Positions 6,355 through 13,751 of a stretch of 16,520 nucleotides of DNA are shown here, one piece after another. The stretch comes from an uncultured Oscillospiraceae bacterium. Its GTDB lineage: Bacteria > Bacillota > Clostridia > Oscillospirales > Ruminococcaceae. Each line of letters begins with the position of its first letter. Positions within the stretch are counted from its first letter, which is position 1. Location of the stretch: contig CAJUMS010000060.1 of assembly GCA_910587465.1 (NCBI GenBank), positions 1 to 16,520 of the forward strand, read 5' to 3'. Made by a program: the position numbers and the translations under genes. Below the pieces are notes generated by a model, which searched no databases, had not been told where the DNA came from, and saw only the letters and a list, made by a program, of their open reading frames with translations.

Positions 6355-7593
6355 ATGCGCACTATTGTAAAAGAGCATGTCGCCGAAACGGTGACAAACG
6401 AGATTTTCGCGCCCGTGCTGTGCGATTTCGTCGGCTGGACGCTCCGCAGCGCCGCCGCGAGGAATGTAAAGCGTCTGTACTTCCTCGCCCGCGACGGATG
6501 GATAATGTACAACACCGCCAAGTTGATCGCCGAGCGAAACGGTCTTGATATCGAGCTTCGGTATCTGTGCTGTTCGAGGATATCGTTGCGTAATGCAGCA
6601 TTGGCTGACCTCGGCGAGGAGGCGTACCGCTATCTGTTGGAGGGCGGTTTTGCTCTCACGCCGCGGACGATACTCGGGAGATTGCGGTTGTCTGACAACG
6701 AACGCACCGAGGTCTGGGCGGATATCGGTTTCACGGAGGACGAGAACATAGAGCTTGGCAAGGCTGCTGCCGCGGAGCTGTGCGGAAAGCTGCGTAACAG
6801 CACGGTATACAACGATTACATACGGTTGGTCGCAGAGGCAAATAAATCTGCCGCGCTCGGTTATCTTGAGCAGGAGGGATTGATGTCCGACGAAAAGTAC
6901 GCGCTGGTCGACAGCGGTTGGACAGGCTCTATGCAGCGAATGTTCCGCGTACTGACGGGCAGGCGGCAGCGCGGATATTATTTCGGACTGTACGCGCAGC
7001 CGAGCTCCGAGGACGGCGAGTTCAACGCTTATCTTTTCGATAAGCATACGCCGGTGCGGCTTGTCTCGACGTTCAACAATAACCTGTTCGAGGCGCTCTG
7101 TTCCGCGCCGCATGGTATGACCACAGGATACGAGCAGCGCGAAAGCGGATTTTTTCCCGTGTTCAAAGATCAGGATAATCTGAACAGCGGCAGCCGATTA
7201 CTGGAAATTCAAGAGCGCACGCTGTATGAGTTCGCAAAAATGTACGAGCTGCCGACGAAATTCGGCGTCATGGAGCGGCGTCAGGAGTTTGCGTTTCCGC
7301 TGCTGGTCCGGCTGATGTACAATCCGACAGCTGAGATCGCCAAGGAATACGGCTCGCTGCGGTTCTCGGACGACCCTTCGGAGCTGTACGCTTTTCCGCT
7401 CGCCGCGCCGCTTGAGAACACGCGTCGGATGTATCTGCTTCCGAGAATATTTGACAAGCTTTTCCGCAAGGGCAAGCTTGCCGCGCCGCTATACTGGGGC
7501 TACGGAACGGCGGCGCTAAGCGGAAAGGGCAGGTTCTGCCGCTTGAATTTGCGGCTTTGGGAGATACTGTGGCTCATTAAAAGACGTAGATAA
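6355..7593 (+). CDS. Stand-alone FLARDG-domain protein, function unknown
   Basis: A 412-residue soluble protein with no signal peptide. It lacks the HAD hydrolase part but aligns along its length with the C-terminal half of the protein at 8416-10410. Shared landmarks, in order, are LYFLARDG (FLARDG at 43-48), a CSR/WSR triplet about 30 residues later, ALVDSGWTGS (D186) matching LTVDIGWAGS, and FNNNLFEAL matching HNIYFEMLL followed by similar spacing. The conserved Arg-Asp-Gly and Asp-x-Gly-Trp may be active-site residues, but the reaction is unknown. The setting implies a role in making or modifying the exported glycan. ATG 6355 is chosen over ATG 6349 because AAGGA (6344-6348) would touch the latter. 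The SD follows directly on a strong terminator. The next gene starts 20 bases after the stop. Confidence 0.85.
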   Translation: MRTIVKEHVAETVTNEIFAPVLCDFVGWTLRSAAARNVKRLYFLARDGWIMYNTAKLIAERNGLDIELRYLCCSRISLRNAALADLGEEAYRYLLEGGFALTPRTILGRLRLSDNERTEVWADIGFTEDENIELGKAAAAELCGKLRNSTVYNDYIRLVAEANKSAALGYLEQEGLMSDEKYALVDSGWTGSMQRMFRVLTGRRQRGYYFGLYAQPSSEDGEFNAYLFDKHTPVRLVSTFNNNLFEALCSAPHGMTTGYEQRESGFFPVFKDQDNLNSGSRLLEIQERTLYEFAKMYELPTKFGVMERRQEFAFPLLVRLMYNPTAEIAKEYGSLRFSDDPSELYAFPLAAPLENTRRMYLLPRIFDKLFRKGKLAAPLYWGYGTAALSGKGRFCRLNLRLWEILWLIKRRR

Positions 7594-7613
7594 AACGGTG
7601 AGGAGGTTCGGCA

Positions 7614-8426
7614 GTGATCGGAATTTCGGTGATAATGCCCGTTTATAATCCCGAGCCGTCGGAGCTGAAACGCGCGTTAAGCTCGGTGCTTAGCCAAAGT
7701 ATGCGCGATTTCGAGCTTGTTGTTTGCGATGACTGCTCCGAGCCGTATGTTCATGAGATAATTAACGAATACAATGACGGGCGGATAGTTTATCTGCGCA
7801 ACGAAAAGAACGGCGGATGCGCGTATTCGCTCAATCGCTGTATTGAAGCTGCGCATGGGGAACTCCTGATACGTCATGACGCGGATGACTATTCTCTGCC
7901 CGAGCGCTTTGGGGCGCTGAAGGACGCTTACGAGCGGACGGGCGCGGACATTATCTCGTCGAATATCCTGCTTTTCGATGAGAGCGGAGAGTGGGGTCAC
8001 CGAGACTATCCCGAACGGGTTGAAAAGCGCGATTTCCTGTTTGCCGTGCCATTTATGCACGGTGCGTGCGCACTGAAAAGGTCGTCGGTCGAGGCGGCGG
8101 GAATGTACCCCGTGAGCCGCGACACCGCGCGGTGCGAGGAATATGCGCTTTTTATGACGATGTTCGCGAACGGTGCGAGGGGGATAAATCTTCGGGAGCG
8201 CCTGTACGCGTTCAACGAGAACCAAGCCGCGATAGCGCGGCGGCGGTACTCCGACAAGGTGCGCGAGGTCAAGGTCAAGGCGCGTGGGTTTCGCGAGCTC
8301 GGGCTGTATCCGCGCGGTATCGTTTACCTTGCAAAGCCGCTGATAGTTGGTATGATACCGCCAAAGCTGCTCGCGAAGATTAAGGACAAGGTATTTGACA
8401 GACGGGGAGAGACGAATGAGCTTTAA
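7614..8426 (+). CDS. Glycosyltransferase family 2
   Basis: A 270-residue cytoplasmic inverting-type glycosyltransferase of the GT-A fold. It begins with ISVIMPVYN, followed by the nucleotide-binding VVCDDCS (D39, D40) and the metal-binding DxD-type motif RHDADD (D89, D91, D92). A later MHGACALKRSSV matches the usual acceptor-side segment. The GTG start is supported by a full AGGAGG (7601-7606) seven bases upstream. No membrane helix is evident, so it would act on the lipid-linked chain at the inner face. Its last 11 bases overlap the start of the HAD-fusion gene at 8416, indicating translational coupling. Sugar donor unknown. Confidence 0.93.
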   Translation: MIGISVIMPVYNPEPSELKRALSSVLSQSMRDFELVVCDDCSEPYVHEIINEYNDGRIVYLRNEKNGGCAYSLNRCIEAAHGELLIRHDADDYSLPERFGALKDAYERTGADIISSNILLFDESGEWGHRDYPERVEKRDFLFAVPFMHGACALKRSSVEAAGMYPVSRDTARCEEYALFMTMFANGARGINLRERLYAFNENQAAIARRRYSDKVREVKVKARGFRELGLYPRGIVYLAKPLIVGMIPPKLLAKIKDKVFDRRGETNEL

Positions 8427-10410
8427 AAAGAAGGTCTATGATATTCTGGTAGCAAAGCAGCCGCCGATACGCCGCCGATACGTGCGCTGCAAGGAGCACG
8501 GAAAGTCCGTGGGGGCGCGTTTCGTGTACCTTTTTCGTCTCAATTTCTGCTTTTATGTGTTGAACGACCGTACGCTCTCGCGTTTCGATAAGCCGACAAA
8601 GCCGTACTGCAAGGGTGCGGAGAGCGCTTTAAGCTATCGTGAGTCTCCCGAAAAGCTTGCCGAAAAGCTCGCTGAATTCGACGCAGTCTCTTTTGATATT
8701 TTTGACACGCTGATTTACCGTCCGTTCGCGCGTCCCGTTGACCTTTTCAATCTCGCGGCAACGGAGGCGGCACTGCTGAATTTTTCCGAGCTGCGCCGCG
8801 TATGTGAGCGCAAGGCGCGTGACAAGCGTTTCGCGGAGAACGGCACCTATGAGGTCACGTTCGACGATATTTATCGGTATATGGAGGAGTATGCGGGCAA
8901 GTCGTTCGCCGCGGCAAAGGAAAAGGAGCTTGCCGCGGAGCTGTCGCTGTGCTTTGCGAACCCGTATATGAAGCGCGTCTGGAATATCCTCCGTGAAAAG
9001 GGAACGCGTCTTGTTGTCACCTCGGATATGTATCTCGGCAGCGAATTCTTGGGTAAACTGCTCGGAAAGAACGGCTTTGACGGCTTTGAGCGCGTGTTTG
9101 TCTCAAACGAGCACGGCGCGTCAAAATATCACGGCGGACTGTACGAAACAGTCAAGAAATATCTTAAATGCGATAACATAGCGCACGTTGGGGATAATAC
9201 TCACAGTGACATTGAAATGAGCAGAAAATACGGGCTTACGCCGTTTTGCTGTCCTAACCCGAACACCGTCGGCAATGCTTACAGACCTACGGAGATGAGC
9301 CGTATTGTCGGCTCGGCATACGGCGGACTTGTCAACGCAAAATTTCATTCGGGACTTGAAAAGTACCCCATGCTGTACGAGTACGGCTATGCGTACAGCG
9401 GCATTTTCACGCTGGGGTATTGCCGCTTTATTCACGATATCGCGGAGAAGCGCGGCGCGGACAGGGTGTTGTTTCTTGCCCGCGACGGCGATCTGCTCAA
9501 GCGCGTGTATGATACGCTCTATCCGGAGAGCGATACCGTGTATTTTCTGTGGTCGAGAATGGCGGCGACAAAGCTGTGTCTCGAGGACGACACAGCCGAT
9601 TTTATCCGCCGTTTCGTGTATCATAAATGCGGCGGTAGCTTTACGGGACGGGGTATGCTTGCTCAAATGGAGCTGTCGGAGCTTATAGACAAGTGCCCCT
9701 GCCGCGACGAGGTCATCACCGATAAGAATTACGAGCAGCTTGCGCGGTATATCATTGAAAACCGCGGCAAGGCTGCCGAGCTTTACAAGCCGCAGTACGA
9801 CGGCGCACGTAGGTATTTCTCCGAGATGCTGGACGGGTGTAATCGCGCTCTCACGGTTGATATCGGCTGGGCTGGCAGCGGCGGCGCGGCGATAGCGAAA
9901 TTAGCCGAAAAGTGGGGATTTGACTGCGAGATCATAGGCGTTGTAGGCTGCGCCAACGACAGCTCCGCCGAACAGCCCGACTCCTCCGAGGCACTGCTGC
10001 AAAGCGGAAAAATGTATGCGTACTGCTATTCGCAGCGCCACAACCGCGATATCTTCAACTCTCACGATGCAGCTCAGGGTCACAATATTTATTTTGAAAT
10101 GCTGCTCGGCTCGGAGAGCGCGTCGCTGAGGGGGTTCCGCGAGGACGGCAGCCCGATCTTCGGCGGCAGCGAAAAGGACAACGCGCAGACGGTAAGTCTT
10201 ATACACGCGGGAGCGCTGGATTTTATTGCCGACTACACCGCGCGTTTTGCCGATTATCCGTATATGCTCGACATAAGCGGCAGCGACGCTTATACTCCGT
10301 TCGGTGCGGCGGTGAGGGCGGGCGGAAAATATTTTCGCGCGGTGCTTGGCGAGTGCAGCTTCAACATGGGTGTGGGAACTGAAGAAAGCCCGATAAACAA
10401 ACAGATATAA
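8416..10410 (+). CDS. HAD-superfamily hydrolase fused to FLARDG domain (COG5610-like)
   Basis: A 664-residue protein with two halves. Residues about 90-290 carry a complete HAD set: motif I DIFDT (D94, D97), motif II VVTSDM (S203), motif III Lys (K237) and motif IV GDNTHSD (D260, D265). This predicts a phosphatase or phosphotransferase with an aspartyl-phosphate intermediate. Residues about 320-664 are the same domain that stands alone at 6355-7593, with FLARDG (353-358) and VDIGWAGS (D482). The architecture resembles predicted hydrolases of COG5610, often found in polysaccharide loci; the substrate is unknown. ATG 8416 is chosen because GGGGAG (8404-8409) precedes it by six bases; TTG 8395 is an in-frame alternative. 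It overlaps the GT2 gene by 11 bases. ABC exporter genes follow after 17 bases. Confidence 0.88.
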   Translation: MSFKKKVYDILVAKQPPIRRRYVRCKEHGKSVGARFVYLFRLNFCFYVLNDRTLSRFDKPTKPYCKGAESALSYRESPEKLAEKLAEFDAVSFDIFDTLIYRPFARPVDLFNLAATEAALLNFSELRRVCERKARDKRFAENGTYEVTFDDIYRYMEEYAGKSFAAAKEKELAAELSLCFANPYMKRVWNILREKGTRLVVTSDMYLGSEFLGKLLGKNGFDGFERVFVSNEHGASKYHGGLYETVKKYLKCDNIAHVGDNTHSDIEMSRKYGLTPFCCPNPNTVGNAYRPTEMSRIVGSAYGGLVNAKFHSGLEKYPMLYEYGYAYSGIFTLGYCRFIHDIAEKRGADRVLFLARDGDLLKRVYDTLYPESDTVYFLWSRMAATKLCLEDDTADFIRRFVYHKCGGSFTGRGMLAQMELSELIDKCPCRDEVITDKNYEQLARYIIENRGKAAELYKPQYDGARRYFSEMLDGCNRALTVDIGWAGSGGAAIAKLAEKWGFDCEIIGVVGCANDSSAEQPDSSEALLQSGKMYAYCYSQRHNRDIFNSHDAAQGHNIYFEMLLGSESASLRGFREDGSPIFGGSEKDNAQTVSLIHAGALDFIADYTARFADYPYMLDISGSDAYTPFGAAVRAGGKYFRAVLGECSFNMGVGTEESPINKQI

Positions 10411-10427
10411 GGAAAGGAACGATCTTC

Positions 10428-11201
10428 GTGACAAAAATTGAAGAACAGATGAAATATATCACCTTTTTAAAGGAGGTCGTAAAGCGCGATATCAAGCGGA
10501 AATACTACAAATCCGCGCTCGGAGTGCTGTGGACGGTGCTGAACCCGCTAATGTCCATGCTGGTAATGACGCTGATATTTTCGACGCTGTTCAAAAGAAA
10601 TATCGAAAATTACCCGATATATCTGCTTTGCGGACAGCTTATCTTCAGCTTTATGAGCGGCAGCTCGCGGCAGGCGCTGAGCGCAATTCTCGGCAACGCG
10701 GGCTATATCCGTTCGATATATATACCGAAATATATATTCGTGCTTTCAAGGGTGGTCGAGGGCTTTGTCGACCTGCTGTTCTCGCTTATCGCGCTGGTTC
10801 TGGTAATGATCTTCACTCACGCGCCGTTTACGTTAAATCTGCTTATGCTGCCGACCCTGCTTGCGCTGGTGTTTATGTTCACGTTCGGATTATCCCTTGT
10901 AATGGCGACCTACGGAACGTTTTTCCGTGATCTTCACCACCTTTACGGAATTTTCATCACGCTTTGGATGTGGATATCCGCAATCTTTTACCCTAAAACG
11001 ATCGTTCCCGTCAATTACAGATTTCTTCTTGATCTCAACCCCGCTATCCATTATATCGAGATAATGCGCGCTATCTGCTACGAGGGCGTGATGCCGACCG
11101 AGAAGTCGCTGGTGATAGCGTCCTGCTACGCCGTGCTTATGCTGCTGATGGGCATTGCGGTGTTCAAGGCTAACGAAAATAAATTCTTCCTGTACGTATA
11201 A
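10428..11201 (+). CDS. ABC-2 polysaccharide export permease (Wzm/TagG-like)
   Basis: A 257-residue membrane protein with about six hydrophobic segments, the permease half of an ABC exporter for a lipid-linked polysaccharide or teichoic-acid-like polymer. The family hallmark is the amphipathic start followed by VKRDIKRKYYKSALGVLWTVLNPL, and the late segment contains FYPKTIVP and LNPAIHYIEIMR as in TagG/Wzm proteins. The GTG start has AAAGGA (10413-10418) nine bases upstream; ATG 10449 is possible but less well placed. Its TAA stop overlaps the ribosome binding site of the ATPase gene. The two would form a 2+2 transporter. Confidence 0.93.
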   Translation: MTKIEEQMKYITFLKEVVKRDIKRKYYKSALGVLWTVLNPLMSMLVMTLIFSTLFKRNIENYPIYLLCGQLIFSFMSGSSRQALSAILGNAGYIRSIYIPKYIFVLSRVVEGFVDLLFSLIALVLVMIFTHAPFTLNLLMLPTLLALVFMFTFGLSLVMATYGTFFRDLHHLYGIFITLWMWISAIFYPKTIVPVNYRFLLDLNPAIHYIEIMRAICYEGVMPTEKSLVIASCYAVLMLLMGIAVFKANENKFFLYV

Positions 11202-11214
11202 AGGAGCGCTGACA

Positions 11215-11961
11215 ATGATAGACAGTAATATTGCAATAAAAGCCGAGGATGTTTCAATGATGTTCAACCTCAGCCGCGAGCGCGAGGAGCGTCTTAAAGA
11301 ATACATTATCAATCTCGTTAAGGGAAAGCTGTTTTTTGACGAGTTCTGGGCATTGCAGGACGTCTCGTTTGAGGTGGAAAAAGGCGACAGCTTGGGACTT
11401 ATCGGAGTGAACGGCTCGGGTAAGACCACGCTCTTAAAGCTCGTGGCGGGCATTATGAAGCCGACTAAGGGCAGAATATACACCGACGGCTCGATAGCGC
11501 CGCTGTTCGCGATGAGCTCGGGCTTTGACAGCTCGCTTTCCGCACGGGAGAACATATTCCTTGTTGGAGCGCTCCGGGGCTACACAAAAGAATATATGAA
11601 AAAGCGCTTTGATGAGATCATTGACTTTGCGGAGCTGGAGGACTTCGTCGACGTGCCGCTGAAAAACTATTCGTCGGGTATGTCGTCGAGACTTGCGTTC
11701 GCTATCGCGACGCTCGTCCACACCGATATTCTGATAGCCGACGAGGTGCTTGCCGTCGGCGACGCGAAGTTCCACAAAAAGAGTGAGGCGCGTATGGCGA
11801 AAATGCGCGAGGGCGGCACGACTATCCTGTTCGTATCGCATTCCGCGGGCGCGGTGCAGAAGGTCTGCCGAAACGCTATCTGGCTAGATCACGGAAAGAT
11901 CGTAATGGCGGGACCGTCAGCAAAGGTTTGCAGAGCGTATGAGGAGTTCTGTAAGACGTAA
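11215..11961 (+). CDS. ABC polysaccharide export ATPase (Wzt/TagH-like)
   Basis: A 248-residue ATPase partner of the permease at 10428-11201. Visible motifs are Walker A GVNGSGKTT (64-72), signature YSSGMSSRLAFA (152-163), Walker B DILIADE (D176, E177) and the H-loop H209 in VSHS. The N-terminal stretch with EYIINLVKGK and FWALQDVSFEV is typical of the Wzt/TagH subfamily. It lacks the extra C-terminal glycan-binding domain of long Wzt proteins, so it probably does not read a chain-end modification. ATG 11215 follows AAGGAG (11201-11206) at eight bases. It is the last gene of the glycan operon, with a structured 3' region and terminator after it. Confidence 0.95.
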   Translation: MIDSNIAIKAEDVSMMFNLSREREERLKEYIINLVKGKLFFDEFWALQDVSFEVEKGDSLGLIGVNGSGKTTLLKLVAGIMKPTKGRIYTDGSIAPLFAMSSGFDSSLSARENIFLVGALRGYTKEYMKKRFDEIIDFAELEDFVDVPLKNYSSGMSSRLAFAIATLVHTDILIADEVLAVGDAKFHKKSEARMAKMREGGTTILFVSHSAGAVQKVCRNAIWLDHGKIVMAGPSAKVCRAYEEFCKT

Positions 11962-12118
11962 TTCCGCTAGATCGCGCAGCGCACCGTTCTGCGGCTCCGT
12001 GCGCTTCTCCGACTGCATGGGTGCGTTCGCAGAGAAGCGCGTCGTCGGTATACTCAAACCCGGTGGGGAGAAAACATATGCGTTCATGTGTAACGTTACC
12101 AAATAGTTCAAAATAATG
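11962..12118. other. Structured 3' region with long hairpin
   Basis: About 160 bases without a convincing gene. GCGCTTCTC (12001-12009) and GAGAAGCGC (12032-12040) form a perfect 9-bp outer stem. Inside it CGA pairs with TCG and TGCA with TGCG (one wobble) around TGGG. An alternative stem, AGCGCAC (11978-11984) with GTGCGCT (11999-12005), shares the first arm, so the two cannot form together. GTAACGTTAC (12090-12099) is a further palindrome. It may be a structured RNA or a dispersed repeat. Confidence 0.5.
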
Positions 12119-12120
12119 TT

Positions 12121-12152
12121 GCCCTGTCATTCGCGAATGGCAGGGCTTTTTT
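12121..12152 (+). terminator. Rho-independent terminator of the glycan operon
   Basis: GCCCTGTCATTC (12121-12132) pairs with GAATGGCAGGGC (12135-12146) with one T-G wobble and is followed by six T residues. This is a strong intrinsic terminator for the transcript ending with the ABC ATPase at 11961. Confidence 0.92.
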
Positions 12153-12162
12153 GTAAAAGGTA

Positions 12163-12191
12163 TTCCATTTTTGGGGAAAGTGTGGTATAAT
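12163..12191 (+). promoter_or_regulatory. Extended -10 promoter for the phosphatase/ECF operon
   Basis: A perfect TATAAT (12186-12191) is preceded by TGG (12183-12185), giving the TGn extended -10 element. The -35 position (TTCCAT, 12163-12168) is poor, as is common when an extended -10 is present. Transcription would start near 12198, about 30 bases before the ATG at 12228. It lies just after the terminator at 12121-12152. Confidence 0.6.
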
Positions 12192-12227
12192 TATTTTATA
12201 GTGCAGTAAATTCGGAGGAAAACACCA

Positions 12228-12698
12228 ATGTTGAAAATTTTATTTGTCTGCCACGGCAATATCTGCCGCAGTCCGATGGCGGAATTTGTAATGCGCGATA
12301 TGTGCCGAAAGTGCGGGATAACGGACGTTGCGACCGCATCCGCCGCGACCTCGACGGAGGAACTCGGCAATCCCGTTCACCGCGGTACGGCGGAGATACT
12401 TCGCCGTCTCGGAATCGACTTTTCGGCGAAGCGCGCACGACAGATAAATCGCGCCGACTATGACGAGTACGACCTGATCATTGGTATGGATGCGGCAAAT
12501 ATCCGTAATATGACACGCTATTGGGGCGACAAATCCCATAAAATACATAAGCTCCTCGATTTCACCGAGCGCAGGAATGAGGATGTTGCCGACCCGTGGT
12601 ACACGGGAAACTTCGAGCGCACCTATCTGGACGTGAAAGAGGGCTGCGAGGGGATTATCGAGGCGATACAGCGGGGTGACTTCGGTGATCGTAAATGA
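12228..12698 (+). CDS. Low-molecular-weight protein-tyrosine phosphatase
   Basis: A 156-residue cytoplasmic phosphatase. The P-loop CHGNICRS (C8, R14) right after the first strand gives the nucleophilic Cys and Arg, and DPWY (D122) supplies the general acid. Length and motif order fit the LMW-PTP family fully. Such enzymes dephosphorylate protein tyrosines and, in several bacteria, control capsule or exopolysaccharide production together with a BY-kinase. No kinase gene is in this window, so a link to the glycan locus is inference from position. GGAGGA (12214-12219) precedes the ATG. Its end overlaps the next small gene, and it is first in the second operon. Confidence 0.95.
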   Translation: MLKILFVCHGNICRSPMAEFVMRDMCRKCGITDVATASAATSTEELGNPVHRGTAEILRRLGIDFSAKRARQINRADYDEYDLIIGMDAANIRNMTRYWGDKSHKIHKLLDFTERRNEDVADPWYTGNFERTYLDVKEGCEGIIEAIQRGDFGDRK

Positions 12699-12903
12699 CG
12701 GGGAGATACTGTCGGCGAGCCGAATAATGCTCGAGGACTGCGGCGTTTACGGAGCGTTTATGCATACGGCATGCGCGGCGGACAGGGAAGAGGCGCTCGC
12801 TAAGTATGCAGAGATGAAAAGCGAGCTGACGGAGTTTCTTAAACGCGATACCGCTCCCGATAAAGAGCTTGATTTTTTCAGCCGCTTTGCCGATAAATAT
12901 TAG
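12685..12903 (+). CDS. Small protein of unknown function
   Basis: A 72-residue soluble, mostly helical-looking protein with several acidic and basic residues, no signal peptide and no membrane segment. I recognise no family. The phrase SASRIMLEDCGVYGAFMHTACAA could form a small domain with two Cys and one His, but not a known metal site. GTG 12685 is chosen because GGGGTGA (12673-12679) sits five bases upstream; GTG 12676 in the same frame is the alternative. It overlaps the phosphatase gene by 14 bases and ends ten bases before EcfT, so it is almost certainly co-translated. Its role could be regulatory or accessory to either neighbour. Confidence 0.7.
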   Translation: MIVNDGEILSASRIMLEDCGVYGAFMHTACAADREEALAKYAEMKSELTEFLKRDTAPDKELDFFSRFADKY

Positions 12904-12913
12904 GGGATATGAT

Positions 12914-13747
12914 ATGAGAGCCTTTGAAAAAATGCACCCCGTGCCGTGTTTTCTGTACTTTCTGGCGGTTATCGGGTTCACGATTTTCAGCCGCGACCCC
13001 GTGATACTCGCCGAGTCGTTTATCGGCGCGGTCACAGCAGCGGTATTGTCGAAGAAGTCGGGAGCGCTGCCGTTTCTCGGTTTGACCGCGGCAGCGGTAA
13101 CGCTTACGAACCCGCTGTTCTCGCACAACGGAGTTACCGTGCTGTTCTTTGTGGGCGACCTTGCGGTCACGCTGGAGGCGCTTGTGTACGGTCTCGCGTT
13201 TTCGGTAATGCTGTGTACGTCGGTGCTTTGGGGAGCGGTCTCCACGCAATTTCTCACGAGCGACAAGTACATCTGGCTTTTCGGCAGGCTGCTGCCGTCC
13301 GCGGGACTGGTGCTCAGCTGCGCGATACGCTTTGTTCCGCTGTTTGTCGGCAGAACGCGCGATTTTATCAAGGCGCGGAAAGCGGTCACGCTAAAGGGTG
13401 TGGAAGCTGCGTTTTCAGCGTCGCTGAGCTATTCCGCTGAGGAGGCAATGATGACCGCCGACTCCATGAAGTCGCGAGGCTACGGTTCGGCAAAGCGGAC
13501 GTTCTATTCAAGCTATCGAATGACGGGCGGCGATATCCGCGCGCTCGTGACCGTTCTGCTGTGCGGAGCGGCTTGCCTTGCGCTGTCGTTAATCGGCGCG
13601 GGAAAATTTTTTTATTACCCCGCGCTATCCGCGCCGAAGCCGAATATCGCGAACATTGTGCTGTATGTCTGCTTCGGCGTTATGTGCGCGTTCCCAACCG
13701 TGCTTATAGTTAGCGAAGAGCTTAAACGATCATTTCAAAAGGAGTGA
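12914..13747 (+). CDS. ecfT: ECF transporter transmembrane component EcfT
   Basis: A 277-residue membrane protein with several hydrophobic segments, the T component of an energy-coupling-factor importer. The late cytoplasmic motif DSMKSRGYG (D183-G191) matches the Ala-Arg-Gly-type coupling motif through which EcfT contacts the ATPase pair, and SLSYSAEEAMMTADS just before it is typical. The usual partners are two EcfA ATPases (fused at 14406-15953) and a substrate-specific S component, which is not visible here. GGGGA (12903-12907) precedes ATG 12914 by six bases. Its TGA stop abuts the AAAGGAG of the next gene, only four bases before that ATG. Vitamin or metal specificity cannot be inferred. 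Confidence 0.88.
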   Translation: MRAFEKMHPVPCFLYFLAVIGFTIFSRDPVILAESFIGAVTAAVLSKKSGALPFLGLTAAAVTLTNPLFSHNGVTVLFFVGDLAVTLEALVYGLAFSVMLCTSVLWGAVSTQFLTSDKYIWLFGRLLPSAGLVLSCAIRFVPLFVGRTRDFIKARKAVTLKGVEAAFSASLSYSAEEAMMTADSMKSRGYGSAKRTFYSSYRMTGGDIRALVTVLLCGAACLALSLIGAGKFFYYPALSAPKPNIANIVLYVCFGVMCAFPTVLIVSEELKRSFQKE

Positions 13748-13751
13748 TTTT

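Noticed and set aside
6259..7113. Minus-strand frame of 284 codons
   Set aside because: Antisense to the FLARDG-domain gene, with no start signal or recognisable domain.
11876..12130. Minus-strand frames of 64-84 codons after the ABC ATPase
   Set aside because: No start signal and no family; the region is better explained by RNA structure or a repeat. I could not exclude that it is a common spurious translation of a dispersed element.
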